Positions 46,952-59,900 of a stretch of DNA of 64,000 nt are shown here, piece after piece. Location: NCBI RefSeq assembly GCF_051622035.1, contig NC_135355.1:24028986-24092985 (forward strand), in the 5' to 3' direction. The translations under genes were made by a program, and so were the position numbers. Positions within the stretch are counted from its first letter, which is position 1; each line of letters begins with the position of its first letter. The DNA comes from Arctopsyche grandis. Its lineage: Eukaryota; Arthropoda; Insecta; Trichoptera; Hydropsychidae. The notes under the pieces were generated by a model, which saw only the letters and a list, made by a program, of their open reading frames with translations, was not told the DNA's origin and made no database searches.

Positions 46952-47560
46952 CTCCCAGTCATATTTGTGGATCAAATCAACGACAATTGTTAAGGTGCAA
47001 TTTCGCAGACCAAAGTAGGGCAGATTCATTGCACATACATAGTAGATTGATAGCATGAAGATTGAAATTCCGATTTCTTCGTAGAGGGTTTCAAAAATGT
47101 AAACACAAATGTTTGTCACTGTCAGAATACCCTAAACGGTTAAATTTAACGATTGGTTTTTCCTTTACTATATACATACATATGTACCTATAAGATGTAA
47201 TTAACGTGCACCTTATCGTAACAAAACAAAGAACATCCAGAAGCACCGTTCAGTATATATTTACATATGTACATATTTATATAACATTTTCATTTGTTTA
47301 AAACTTTTGGAAATTAAATAAAAATATTATCAATTAGATTCAGTTTTGAAAATCTCAAATAAAATAAATTTGATTTTTCACCGCTACAAATGTAGGTACA
47401 TATGTATGTGTGTGTATCTCTTGTGAAGACCTCATCAAAAACAACGTTATTAATTTTTGTTTAATTTTTAAAAATAATTTTCTTATGGGGCACATATTTC
47501 AATGTACACTTTTGTATCAGTGCATGGTAAACAGTAGTGTTGTATAGTATTCGTCCAGTA

Positions 47561-47596
47561 TATAAATGAAGTTGTTGAGTGATTTCACTTCAGTGT
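47561..47596 (+). promoter_or_regulatory. ALP-D core promoter: TATA box and initiator
   Basis: TATAAATG starts at 47561 and TTCAGTG has its A at 47592, again 31 bases. It implies a 5' leader of about 386 bp before the ATG at 47978. Confidence 0.55.
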
Positions 47597-47977
47597 TGTT
47601 CGAAGTACGGGTCGCCACGCGCGGCAACGCGCGATTTAACACGCCAACAACCACAAAAACAAAATAATCCAATCAAAATGTCGTCATAGCCTTTCCGAAT
47701 ATCAAACATCAACCCCTTCGCGCTTCTCCGGTAGCTTCGCCTTTCGATTATCCGAATTATTTATGCTAATGTTATGTTTTGAGTTCAAGTTAACGATACA
47801 GTATTAAAATTCAAGACACGACAAGCGCGGCCAGTATTAAAGTCAACCCCCGAGAACCGATAGCTTCTGTATCCTCGTTCAGTTGCTACATAGTATTCCT
47901 CTAACTAGTCATTTTAATTTTATTTTTTCAACTTACAAAAGTTACTTGTTGCATTTTTAAAATCGCCACACACAAAC

Positions 47978-50900
47978 ATGGCGTCGAAACTATCGTTGAT
48001 AGCGTCCGTATTGATCTTCACTTCGATCGTTGCTGCAAAGCCTACGAAAGATGGTAAGACGTAAATATATTTCTAAAATTAAAGTAAACACTTTGAATTA
48101 TTCAAATCTTTCCAAACCATTCAGTTTCAATATAATCCCTTACCTTTATTGCTTACAATTTTTCTTATATACATACAGTACATAATCGTAAAATATGCTG
48201 TAACTCTGTAATTTTTTTAATAAACGAACCACACTTTTAAAGAAAGCTTTCCTACATATTACACAGAAAAAACGGGGGAAGTTTTTTCAATCCCTTATCC
48301 AATACCAACTTTGATTAAAAATTATTTAAAAAAAAACAGCACATTTTCTCATCAAAATCTACATGAAACCTATTAAATCATTTTTGATTTTTGATAGAAA
48401 CATATTTTTTCGAGACACTACAACATTTATGTGCATACAAAATATGGTATCATTGATATCAATATCCATTAAAAGTTTGTATTCTTTAATTATTTGAGCC
48501 ATTTTTTATCAATCGCAAAAATAAATTGTATTTAATAATATCAATTTATTTTTTATGCCAATGTTAATTGAATTATAATATAAACATATTTGACGCAAAC
48601 TTACATCCGTGCGTAAGTAAAAGATAACAATTGATAAACATTTTCGCATAAATGCGAACTATTATGCCACAGCATTTTTACTTTATTTTCTAATACTGAC
48701 GTTGTAATAAATCAATTGCATATACTTCAAACTTTTAGGCAAATTCAAAGGCAAGCAATTAACCATTTCGCAATAGTACTTCGAATAAACGCAAAAAAAT
48801 TATCAAAATGTACTAGTTTACATATCAATGTATGTATGTACTTTACAACTCAATTCAAACTAAAACATTCAAATTAAATAGATAAAATTAAGCGTTAATT
48901 CGGCAAATAGAATTCAAATTCGGACATATCTATTCAGTCGATATCTCTAATTACAAACGACTGAAAATTAGAATTCAGTATTTTCTAACTATAGGTACAT
49001 AGATAAAGTTATTGCATTTGTAGAAAAAACAACTATTATTATTTTATTATACATGACCATATGTACTTAACAAATACGCGAAAGGAGAATGACATTATTA
49101 ATAATATTTATTATTTGTCAGAAATTCGTGCATAGCATAACAATCAATATATAAATTGAACATGAAAAAAATATATATTTTATGTACATATGTATGTATA
49201 TACACACGAATTCAAAGGTCAAATACATATGTACATGTTACAAATAACGTGCTATAATGTTATTTTTCTTTATATATATATGTATGTACATATGTACTAG
49301 GGTTTCTGACCCGGGCCGACCCAGGACAGACATTCTCGGGAATTCACGGAATGTTTGTTGTCCCGGGAATTCTTATCTCGAATCCCGGGAATTGGATTTC
49401 AAAAAATCTTGAAAATATACAACATTTTCATGACTGCACGAAGGGAAATAATAAATCAAATACACAAAGAATCGTAAAATATTCTCAAAGGTTTGTTGTT
49501 TAGCAGTAAGTACAGCGTATTCCCCGAACGTGGTAGTTTTATGAGCATAATGGTTCTGTGCGTTTGTCCAAAATCGTTTCTTGTAATTCTATTTTGGGAA
49601 AATCTCAACACCGAAAGACTTGACCTTACCGATGAATATTGAGAATTGAAAATTAAAATCGAAGCAAGAAGAAGCCTAAGCTCTGAAAGTGATTTTCCAT
49701 TGCTGGAAATTTTTATACCAAATCTAGAATTCTCATTTAAAAATTTTAGTATGCTTAAGAAGCTACTTTAAATAAGATTAGTTTGATAATTACATTTTTT
49801 TCCAGTTAATAGATATATTATTTATTGTTTACTTTTTTATATTTTGTAAATAAATATATATTTTTTTAATAATAAAAAAATATATTAAATTGAAAGAAAA
49901 AGTTTTATTAACATGTGTCCCGGGATCCCGGGAATCCCGGGAATGTTCCCGGGCTCCGTCCCGTGTCCCGGGAATTGAAAAAGTCCGGGAAATCAGAAAC
50001 CCTGGTATGCACATATGTATGTATTACATTGTACGTATAACCATACTTTCAAACACGTAATATATATTATATTTACTATCAACTTATGCTACAACCAAAA
50101 ATACGTAATGGTTCACATTATTTACAATTAATTTTAATTTCTCTTTCAATTCACAATTCACATTTCAATTTCACAATTTCACTACTATTGATTTTATATT
50201 TACATAACTCATCGAAATATCAAACGGCCATACAGTTCCTCACACTTGCATGTACGAATGAAATCGTACATTTAATTTCTGTCGTGACTTCCGAGAACTA
50301 ATAAGCTAAGAGCAAATGATATTTAGAGTGCATTTCAAAATGAATTATTTCTTGTGGAAATCGAAATTTTAGAAATCAACGGTCAAAATTGACAAATCGT
50401 TACGAAACTGCTCACATTTCGGACAGCTCATAGCTTTCTATCTATCGTGCGATAGTTTTCATCGGACTACTACATTTCAAATATACCTTGACCGATCGGA
50501 TCTTTATATCAATTGTGTATTCAACACGTGCAGAATTCTACATAATATGCTTTCAATACGGTGCTAGACGTCATCTTACACATACGATAACACAATAATA
50601 AACCGAACAAAACTTCTTCATTGCGAAGACACATACGCTTGAGTTGACATTTTTCATATTACTTAAGTCAATTCCATAAACATTACTTATGAAACATATG
50701 TATGTATGTACATAGGGAAATCCCAAAATGTTTAAAAAACAATTAAGAACCATTTACTTGAAGATGTCAATGTCCGTATCTTATCAAATTTCTATTTATA
50801 TATTATATATGAATTCCATCTGGTACATCGACTGCTGTGACCTATCAAAGCAAGGTTTATCAAACAAACTTAAATTTTCTATACATGAGATGTCAAAATG

Positions 50901-53900
50901 ACAAAACGCTACTAATTCTAAACATCATAAATGACCCATTAATTTCTTAACCGATTTTCAAGACATTGAATAATGAATTTGAAACTGAAAAACTGTCATT
51001 TATTGTAAAATCATCAGCCATTCCATGTACATAGAATGTATTTATATATGTAAAATATAATCAGACAAAAAATCCCATTTATGTATGTATATAGATCTTC
51101 ATTTGCTGTAATGATTGCAATGATTTCAAATTTAGAATAGATCTACCAATTATACAAGAAAGAGGTCTTCAATGTGTTTTGCCAGTGGTGAAGTACATAT
51201 GAATGTTAAATTTGTATGTTGAACGCCAAAATGTTACACATAAAGTCCAATGCAATCAAAGTATGGAACGCTGCATGGTTGGCATAACGAGGGGAGATTA
51301 GAAAACGACATATGTGAGTGAAAAGTATAGCAAGGTTGATGGTTATAGTGGAAAGAATTAAAATATTGAAATGGAAATGGGTGGGTCACGTTGCTAGAAG
51401 AATGGACGAAAGGTGGACAGAAGAAAAGCTAAATGCTACCCGAGATAATGTACATAAAAGGTTGAAAGGAAGACAGCAATGAAGATGGGTGGACGAAATT
51501 AGAAAAATGTATGAATGAGAGTTACGCAAAGCAGAGACGAATTGAAGCGTGTTGGAGAGGCCTTTATCCAGCAGTGTATGGTGAATGGCTGTAAATGATG
51601 ATGATATAGAATAAGAGTGCCGGGAAATTTTTTAATGTAAAGTCTTTACATTACAAAAATTTGAAAATTGAAAACCGGCATTTTTATTGCCATAGTTATT
51701 ACCACAATGTAATAATATAAAATATCAATCAAACGACTAATTTCACAAGCGTTGAGTAAATATCGCCAGTTAATATTAATACATTAGTAGATGGAGCTCT
51801 CATGTAAATTCAATTGTCCATCGATGGACGTTAATAATTATCACGTCCTATAATTACCTAACAATTTCCCTATGATGAATCTGTAATCACGCGAGGCGAT
51901 CCGCTCGAACGAGTTGGCCAACGTCGCGTGACCCACAAGCGAATGACGATGACCTGATCTTGGTGGTCAGCAGTCAGCTCCTAGTCCAATTGTCACGTAA
52001 CAATAGCATCAAGGTTTTCTCCAATGTCTATCGTTGAACTCAAAAATTCAAACCAATGAGTAAAATTCGAACTCTATGTAGTATATACCTACATATAGTA
52101 TCTCGTTCTATGTAAGAGCCGTTGACATTCAAATTCGTTTATTTTTATTCGTTTTAAATAAAATTTGATTCACTATCTTCAAAATTTTCGTAATTCTAGT
52201 TTCGATGATGCCAAAAGTTTCATCATATCACCATTCAAACAAAAGAGTAAAGGTGAAGAACAGAATTTGATTAAATTGACAATGCCCTCTGTGATAAAGT
52301 CGCGTGTTTAGGCAAGAATCTTATATAAAACGAATTATTTTTACAATCTTTTTATTAGTTTCACTATCTGCGGAATATTTTGCATCCGTGTACGCTCATT
52401 GAGAATACTTATTATGGAATAAAAATAATTTTAATTACATGAAAGAAATCTAATCCGGTTCATTTATAATGCTATTTTTATTTTTTTTAATTACCTGCTT
52501 TTCATCTTATACAAAGAGTCCCCTAAATAATCTTCAATATTATATGATATAGCGGTTTTATCCGGCTTCGCTCGGTATTTATAATATAAACCGTTTAAAC
52601 ATGGTTAATCTTATAGTAAAGATTCATTTGTTTTTTTACTAACCTCTTCTTACTTTCCACTTACAATTTGTAGTCAGAAGAAATTTTTATTAAATTTATT
52701 TGAATCGAAAAAACATAATATTTAATGACAGCCAATCAAAAATGAACCTTTTTTTGTATATATAACTATAATATAAGTAAACCGGACCTATAAAAGGAAT
52801 CGGAATCCGGAACTGAAAAAGGAACCGGGGCCCTGAACTGAAAAATAAATCGGGGTCCGGGAATGAAACAGGAATCCGGATCCGGAACTGAAAAAGAAAT
52901 CTGGATCTGGAACTGAAAAAGTAATCCGGAACTGGAATTAAAAAAGGAATCGGTATCCGGAACTGAAACATTAATCGGAATACGAATCTAAATCAATCGG
53001 GATCCGGAACTGAAACAGTTATGGGGATCCGGAACTGAAACAGTAATCGGGATCCGGAGCTGAAACAGTAATCAGGATCCGGAATTGAAAAAAATACATC
53101 CGGATCCGGAATTGAAAAAAGCATCCGGACCTGGAAATGTTAAAAAGAACCTCCCTCCCAAACCTTACATACATACATACAAAGTCTCTTTCGAAATTAT
53201 ATATTAGATATATGTATGTATGTATGTTACAGTCCAAATGTATCTTCAATTGTAATATAGTCCAACTGGCGTTTTAGGTCATTCATATTCGAATACAATG
53301 CAACTAGTAAATTATATCTCTACAAGCGCAAATACACTTTCGACAATGTGTGCCAGTTGTAAAATAACAGTCCTGAGTTTTGACAACTCTGATGTTTTTA
53401 CGAATGCTTTAGAATTCAACAATGCGTTAGTATTTGCTAGGTAGTACGAATAAAGGTAAAGAGTACCGTATTACGATAGCTCTAAGAATGTGTTCAAAAG
53501 AAAAATGTGACTTTCCAACTCGATTTACTAGTCATGTGACGTTTTCACGAAAACTTAACCTCTCCATCTTATCTGGTATCAACTTATAGTTGAACTGTAT
53601 CTTCAGTAATATATTTTGACCAGTTGGAATGTTATTCGCAATGATTCAACTTACTTGGGTTACACGGTATATATGTATTCCAACTAGTCAAAATATATTA
53701 CAACTGAAAATACACTTCAACTATAACGGTAGTTGGTACCAGGTTAGATGGAATACATATATTATAACTAGAAGATACACTTCAACTTTAACATATGTGC
53801 ATATGCACTAATCGTCTTAAATATGCAGATTTATTTCAACACCCAACCGACGAGGTGAATAACCAATTATTAATTTGCGCACTGAACTATACATATTTGA

Positions 53901-56900
53901 ACCAAGTACCTATAGGTACATGTTATGTTTGTATTTCTTCGATATGACGATATAATTTCGAAAGAGACTTTGTATGTAAATATACATGTATCTTTGTTGG
54001 GAATCGTAAATAAGTCAAAATTTCTATGACGGCGAGTCAAGTTCGATTCAAATAAATTTAATAAAAAAAAACAAATGAATATTTACTATTAGATTCGCCA
54101 TTTATTACGCTGTTTATATTACAAATACTGAGCGAAGCCGGGTAAAACAACTAGTTGACGGTAAAGAAGAAAACTAACGACCTGATTTCTTGCCTGAATG
54201 AATTCGTAAGTTTTAATGCGATTTAGTTTTTTCACCATTTACTATACATATGTAGATGTATGTTTGTACATACTATCAAGATTATTTTCTATTAAAATTT
54301 TATTTTAATGCTATTTTAATAACATTTCCACTTACCTATGTACATATGTACATGTAAATTTACAAACATATGTACATATGTATTTTTTTAAATCATCATA
54401 TTGACATATGGAGTTCAGGCCCCATATGAATTGATAAGGGTTCAGTGACTATTTCGCACATAGTGATTTTTCACGCGTCGCTAAAATCTCAATCACGGAA
54501 TATAGCAGCTTAAATTAGTGGTTACCTTGTAATGCTTTCAAACCGAATGGTCACGGGTTCAATCCCTGCCTGGTGCTGCTGGCCAGACCTTGGATTTGTG
54601 ACTCCAGGTCGATCATTTCCTACCAGAATTTGCTAATTTATCTGATTTTCATTGAAACGATTCCAATAAATTGCCAACCTTGATTTATTTCTCGCAAATT
54701 TCAAAAGTTTTCGACATCTCGAAATTCGACGATTTATAAAATGCTGTAAAAATGTAAATGATATCATGCTCGGTAAAAATTACTCTATAAATTGTTTATC
54801 GATGTTAGAATTGGCCAGGAAGGCGCATTGAGGTTTACTTGTTAGGCCTTGCTGGTATATATGTACATATGTATGTATGTATATATATATGAAAAATAAA
54901 ATAAATAAAATCTGGCACTCAAACGTTCCATTCACACCCGCGAACTATAACACTTACAAGAATTTAAGTTCCAGGTATTCCATATTTGTTTTATTTGTGA
55001 CAACGATCGCAATATGCGAAATAGTCCGTTCACCGTTGTAAAGGTATTGTATTCAACATACATAAATTCCTTCACGAACATTCTTATATTCAATATCTAT
55101 TTCCAATAATACTATATATAAACAAGTATGGAAAATTCAAAAAAACAAATTTTAGAATACCAGAAGTATACGTTATGCATAGGAATGTGGCGTGACGACC
55201 AATCGTGTCGAAGAGAAGTGAGGAATTGGGGATATGAGCGTCTAACATGTGCTCCTGATATTGAGCGCTTGATTTGAAACGGATGACGCCACCGTCAAAT
55301 GCGCCTAAGGATTTGTGGGAGCGTACATATGTACATACACACATTCATTCATCCGTCGTGGGCGAAAGTCGAGCGTATTATTATGAGCGCATTCGACTTT
55401 TTACTATCAATACGCCTATGAATTCGATGCGGTGCAAACGATCGAAAAGCGCCAGACAGACTGAACCACAGATTAACGACACGTGTCCCTTTTGCGTGCG
55501 CACTGCTCGCACTTACACTAAGCGAAATCTACCCGAAGTCCCAACATACCTATCTTGTATACGTTATGTGCTTCTGATACTTTAGTTCCGAATTTTGCCT
55601 TATTAAACTCGCCAGAAAGGTCCAACTCAATTTTAATAATTACCATTTTAATAATTGCATCCGTGCACATCGAAAGGTTACTCGTCATCTGATGTGCAAT
55701 TTTTCATTCGTGAAGTCGAGAATTGCGTTTAAAGCAGCCATCCAGTTAATCTGTGGTTCAAACTGTCTGGCGCTTTTCAATCGTTTGCACCAAACTCCTA
55801 TGAATTACATTACATTATATTTATACATATATAACGTATAATTTTATTTTAATTCATGTATCAATTCCTTTCCGAGCTACCCGTTGAAATCAACGGGCAC
55901 AACACTAGTGCATACACACTTAATTACTGACAAAATGCATTGGTCAATTATTTTTCAATTTGTATTTAAAAATAGCATTCCAAATTTTACTTTCCAGGCG
56001 AAAATCAAAGATCACCTCGTGCCCTGGTAGACTTGATCGACGAATTGGAAAAGGGAACATGGTTGGAAATCGGGCAAGCGACTCTACAACATCAATTGAC
56101 CAAAAAACCAGACACAACTGTAGCCAAAAATGTGATAATGTTCCTGGGCGATGGAATGTCTGTGGCGACAGTGAGTGCCGCCAGGATCCTCCAAGGACAA
56201 AGGAACGGCTTTTCAGGAGAAGATTCCACTCTGTACTTCGAAAACTTTCCATACACAGGCCTCTCCAAAGTAAATATCCGCATGCAAATATTCAAAATAA
56301 GCTACATAAAATCAATCGTTCTAATTTACACATGACAACTTGTATTTAATAGACATACTGTGTGGATAAGCAAGTAGCTGATTCGGCTTGTTCGGCCACC
56401 GCTTACTTGGGAGGTGTCAAAGCCAATTACGGCACAATAGGAGTAACAGCTGCCGTACGAAGAGGAGATTGTAAAGCGTCTGCGAATCCAGCAAATCACG
56501 TTCCGTCTATAGCAGTTTGGGCGCAAAACGCTGGAAAATCAACGGGTGAGTACAATTTGAATTACACTGAAATCTAAAGGACGAATTCAGATTATTCAAA
56601 TTGAACACTGCATTAATATATGCATAAATAAATCACGTTTTAATTGACGACCCGTATGACCGTATCAACAAAGATAAGAAGGCACAAATCCCAGTGTCTT
56701 ATCAAAGCAATTTAAAATCGCTCAACTACATATCAGAGTATGCATTACACGCGCTGAATATTACACATCAATAGCATAATCAACATATTCTAAATTCACT
56801 ATTTCTAATAGCGCTTGATGTTTTCAAATCAGACATATGAACAATTTGACCTATTGAATCTAATCATTGGTCTATTAAAAATCAATCGATATCTAGCACG

Positions 56901-59900
56901 AGTCAACCCTAGACATATTATATGTAACCTTAGAAATCAGATAATTTTCCTATAATTTACATTTAAATTTTCGTGAACAGAAACCAATCGTACGAATTTA
57001 AATAGTTCTTATCGTTAATAATATATCATAACCGCTTTAATATTATTCGGTAATTGAAATGTAATTAATTAGCTTGTAATTTACTCCAATTAAAAGATAA
57101 TATAAAAAATAAATACAGAATGGCTTAGATCAAGGGTATCCAACCTTTTTAAGGTTGGGAGTCACTTTTCATCTTAATCTTCTTTTGCGAGACTTGTAAT
57201 AAGAATCTAATAAAAAAAATTGTTGCTTGTTTTTAGTTATTAAAAGTTAAAGATATTCATTTTAAAAGGCAAAATATCGTTGAATCTACAGTTTTAGAAC
57301 CAAAAATTAACACTTTCCTCATTTCGTGACTCATCTTTCAAATTTAAAAAATGAATTCATTCCTTTTCGTGTAGTCTTGATATCCATGGTGATAATTTCA
57401 TTTACAACGAATTGGCTGGCGATATCATATCGGTGATGATTTTTGATTTCCCCTGTAATTCAGAAATTATCTCTATCAATTTCGATGTTTTATTATCTCA
57501 ACTTTTTAAAAAAGTACTTTACTTCTAATAAAATCAATTATTTTTTATATTTTTTTTCAAATTATGAAAATCATTATTATTTTTAAAATTCACAATCGTG
57601 ATTGAGATCGACCAAATATAGCTTCGTGATCGACAGCAAATATTTAATACATAAATTAAATGCAATGGCTCGTCAAAAAACTCAATTTATGTATATAATA
57701 TCATATGTATATGTATGTATACGTATGAGAATACATAATATTTCAATAACTTTGTTGATATGTTTATTAAAATTTCAAATATTTCGTGAATTTTAACTGA
57801 TTGATTAAATACAATCTTAGGTATTGTGACGACAACTCGTGTAACACATGCTTCACCAACCGGAACTTACGGCCACACATCCGAACGGGATTGGGAAGCT
57901 GATTCTGACATCATTAAAGCAGGATTCGATCCCAAAGTATGTCCCGACATTGCAACACAACTAGTAACTACAGAACCGGGAATAAACCACAAGGTAATAT
58001 ATACACAGAACAATTAGTCCAACAGAAGTATTTGAATCGATCTTATTACAAATTGTTCATTCACATTTTTAGGTGATCCTGGGAGGTGGCAGGAAGAACT
58101 TTTTGCCGAAAAATGTTCTAGATGAAGATGAATTGCCGGGCGTGCGTGAAGATGGCGTAGACTTGTTGCGCGCTTGGGAACAAGACAAGTTGAAAAGAGG
58201 AGCTAAGTCCGCCTATGTCAGCGATAGAGATTCTCTGCTCGGTGTCGATGATGTGATTAAAATCTTTCAGATCTGGCTTAAATCTAAAATTTGAACTTTA
58301 TTTTAAAATGTACATCGTTTTTAGGTGGATTATCTGTTGGGGTTGTTCGATTCGGACCACATGCAGTACCATTTAGACGCCAATCCCAAAACAGAACCAA
58401 CATTGGCAGAAATGACAAGAGCTGCACTGAAAGTATTATCAAACAGCACCAACGGATATTTTCTATTCGTCGAAGGTAAAATATTGAAAATTACCAAACG
58501 TTAACTATCGACGTACTCTAGAAACTTTAATATTAATATTAATTTACCGCAAGTTAGCGTAGTAATAAATTAACTTAAATTATACTAAAAAATCCATATA
58601 ACAATCTCCAAACTAGTCTAATCCGCATAGTAGTTGAAAAGGGAACGCGTTAATATAATTAAAAAAGCATGATGAAAACATATAAGTACAAGATAAAATA
58701 TAAATGGATAAAATATGCATGTTAATATTGGTTGAACTATTTATAATTTCTACAAAAGTTCTACTTCTAGTTGTCGGAATTAAAAATCACTATAAATATT
58801 GTTGCGTGGGGGTGAAGAGGGGGTTTCCAGGATCGGAGTGAAAGACGCAGTGGTTCTGTAGAAGCGGTTTATTCGTCTGCTCTCGTCGACGCTCCCGGTC
58901 CGAATGCCTTCCAATAATAGTTGTGGCTACGTTTTATCGATAGTTTTCTCGGGTAGTGACACTCCCTTGACCTATCTATCTAACGTGTGTTATATGGGAT
59001 CAGACTCTCGGTGATGTTGTGGTGCGGGCTGGCGGCTGCTCGCTTGCGGAGTAAGCCTTCCAATTCGAGAGCGCCCATATTTATACATATTGGCCTCAAA
59101 AAACTATTGGTCGATGAGTCGGGTGATCCTATTGGCCGTTACATACGGCTCATTCATACGTAGAGGCCATTTTGGCGGGAACGAGAGATCAGGTGATCTG
59201 CGCTAGTGAACCATCGGTCCACAAGCGCCACTCACCTAATCTCTACGTTACAATATTATACACATTAAATATAAAGAAAATAAAAATAATTTATAAGGTC
59301 AAAATAAAATAATGAAATATTGTTTTAAAAAAAAAATACTACTTCCGGTTTACAAATTCTGACCAAAACCTTATCAACTTTAATTTAGTACATAAAGAAT
59401 TCAAATATAAATTTCCAGCTTCATAGGTTTGGTGGTGTGGAAAAAATCGTGTAATCACAACATTTTTGACTTTTCTAAGAGGAAAAAATACCACTTAATT
59501 TAATTTCATGATTTTTTATTATTTTTATCACATTGATTCAAGGACTATACTTGAATTTTTTCACGAAGAGCACACATATTAAAGGGTCAAAAAAAATAGT
59601 GGAAGAAAAATCGAACAAAAGAAAACTGCCACTTCCGGTTGACGCTGTTCAATAAACTTTATATATAACTTGGTATTAAGTTAAAACTTATAGATATGAA
59701 ATTTCAGTTCAATACACTCTAAAGTTTCTGAAAAAAACCTTATTTCTCTAGAGTAAAAGTAGTACTTCCGGTTGAAGTAAAAATATTCAAAAAATATTAA
59801 TGTATGAAATTTATAATTTCTGTTACATGTAAAAAAAACTTCCGTCTGATCTGTTGAGCGGTTTGGGATATAGTTGAATCCAAAAACATAAAAAAGAGGA

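Noticed and set aside
52696-53249. Phe/Arg/Pro-repeat minus-strand frames
   Set aside because: Translation of the 26-bp minisatellite.
54556-54565. tRNA gene suggested by a B box
   Set aside because: No foldable cloverleaf or anticodon arm; structure and a second fragment fit a SINE.
57125-57620. hAT-like terminus AAGGGTATCCAACC with possible element
   Set aside because: No matching inverse end or target duplication could be found.
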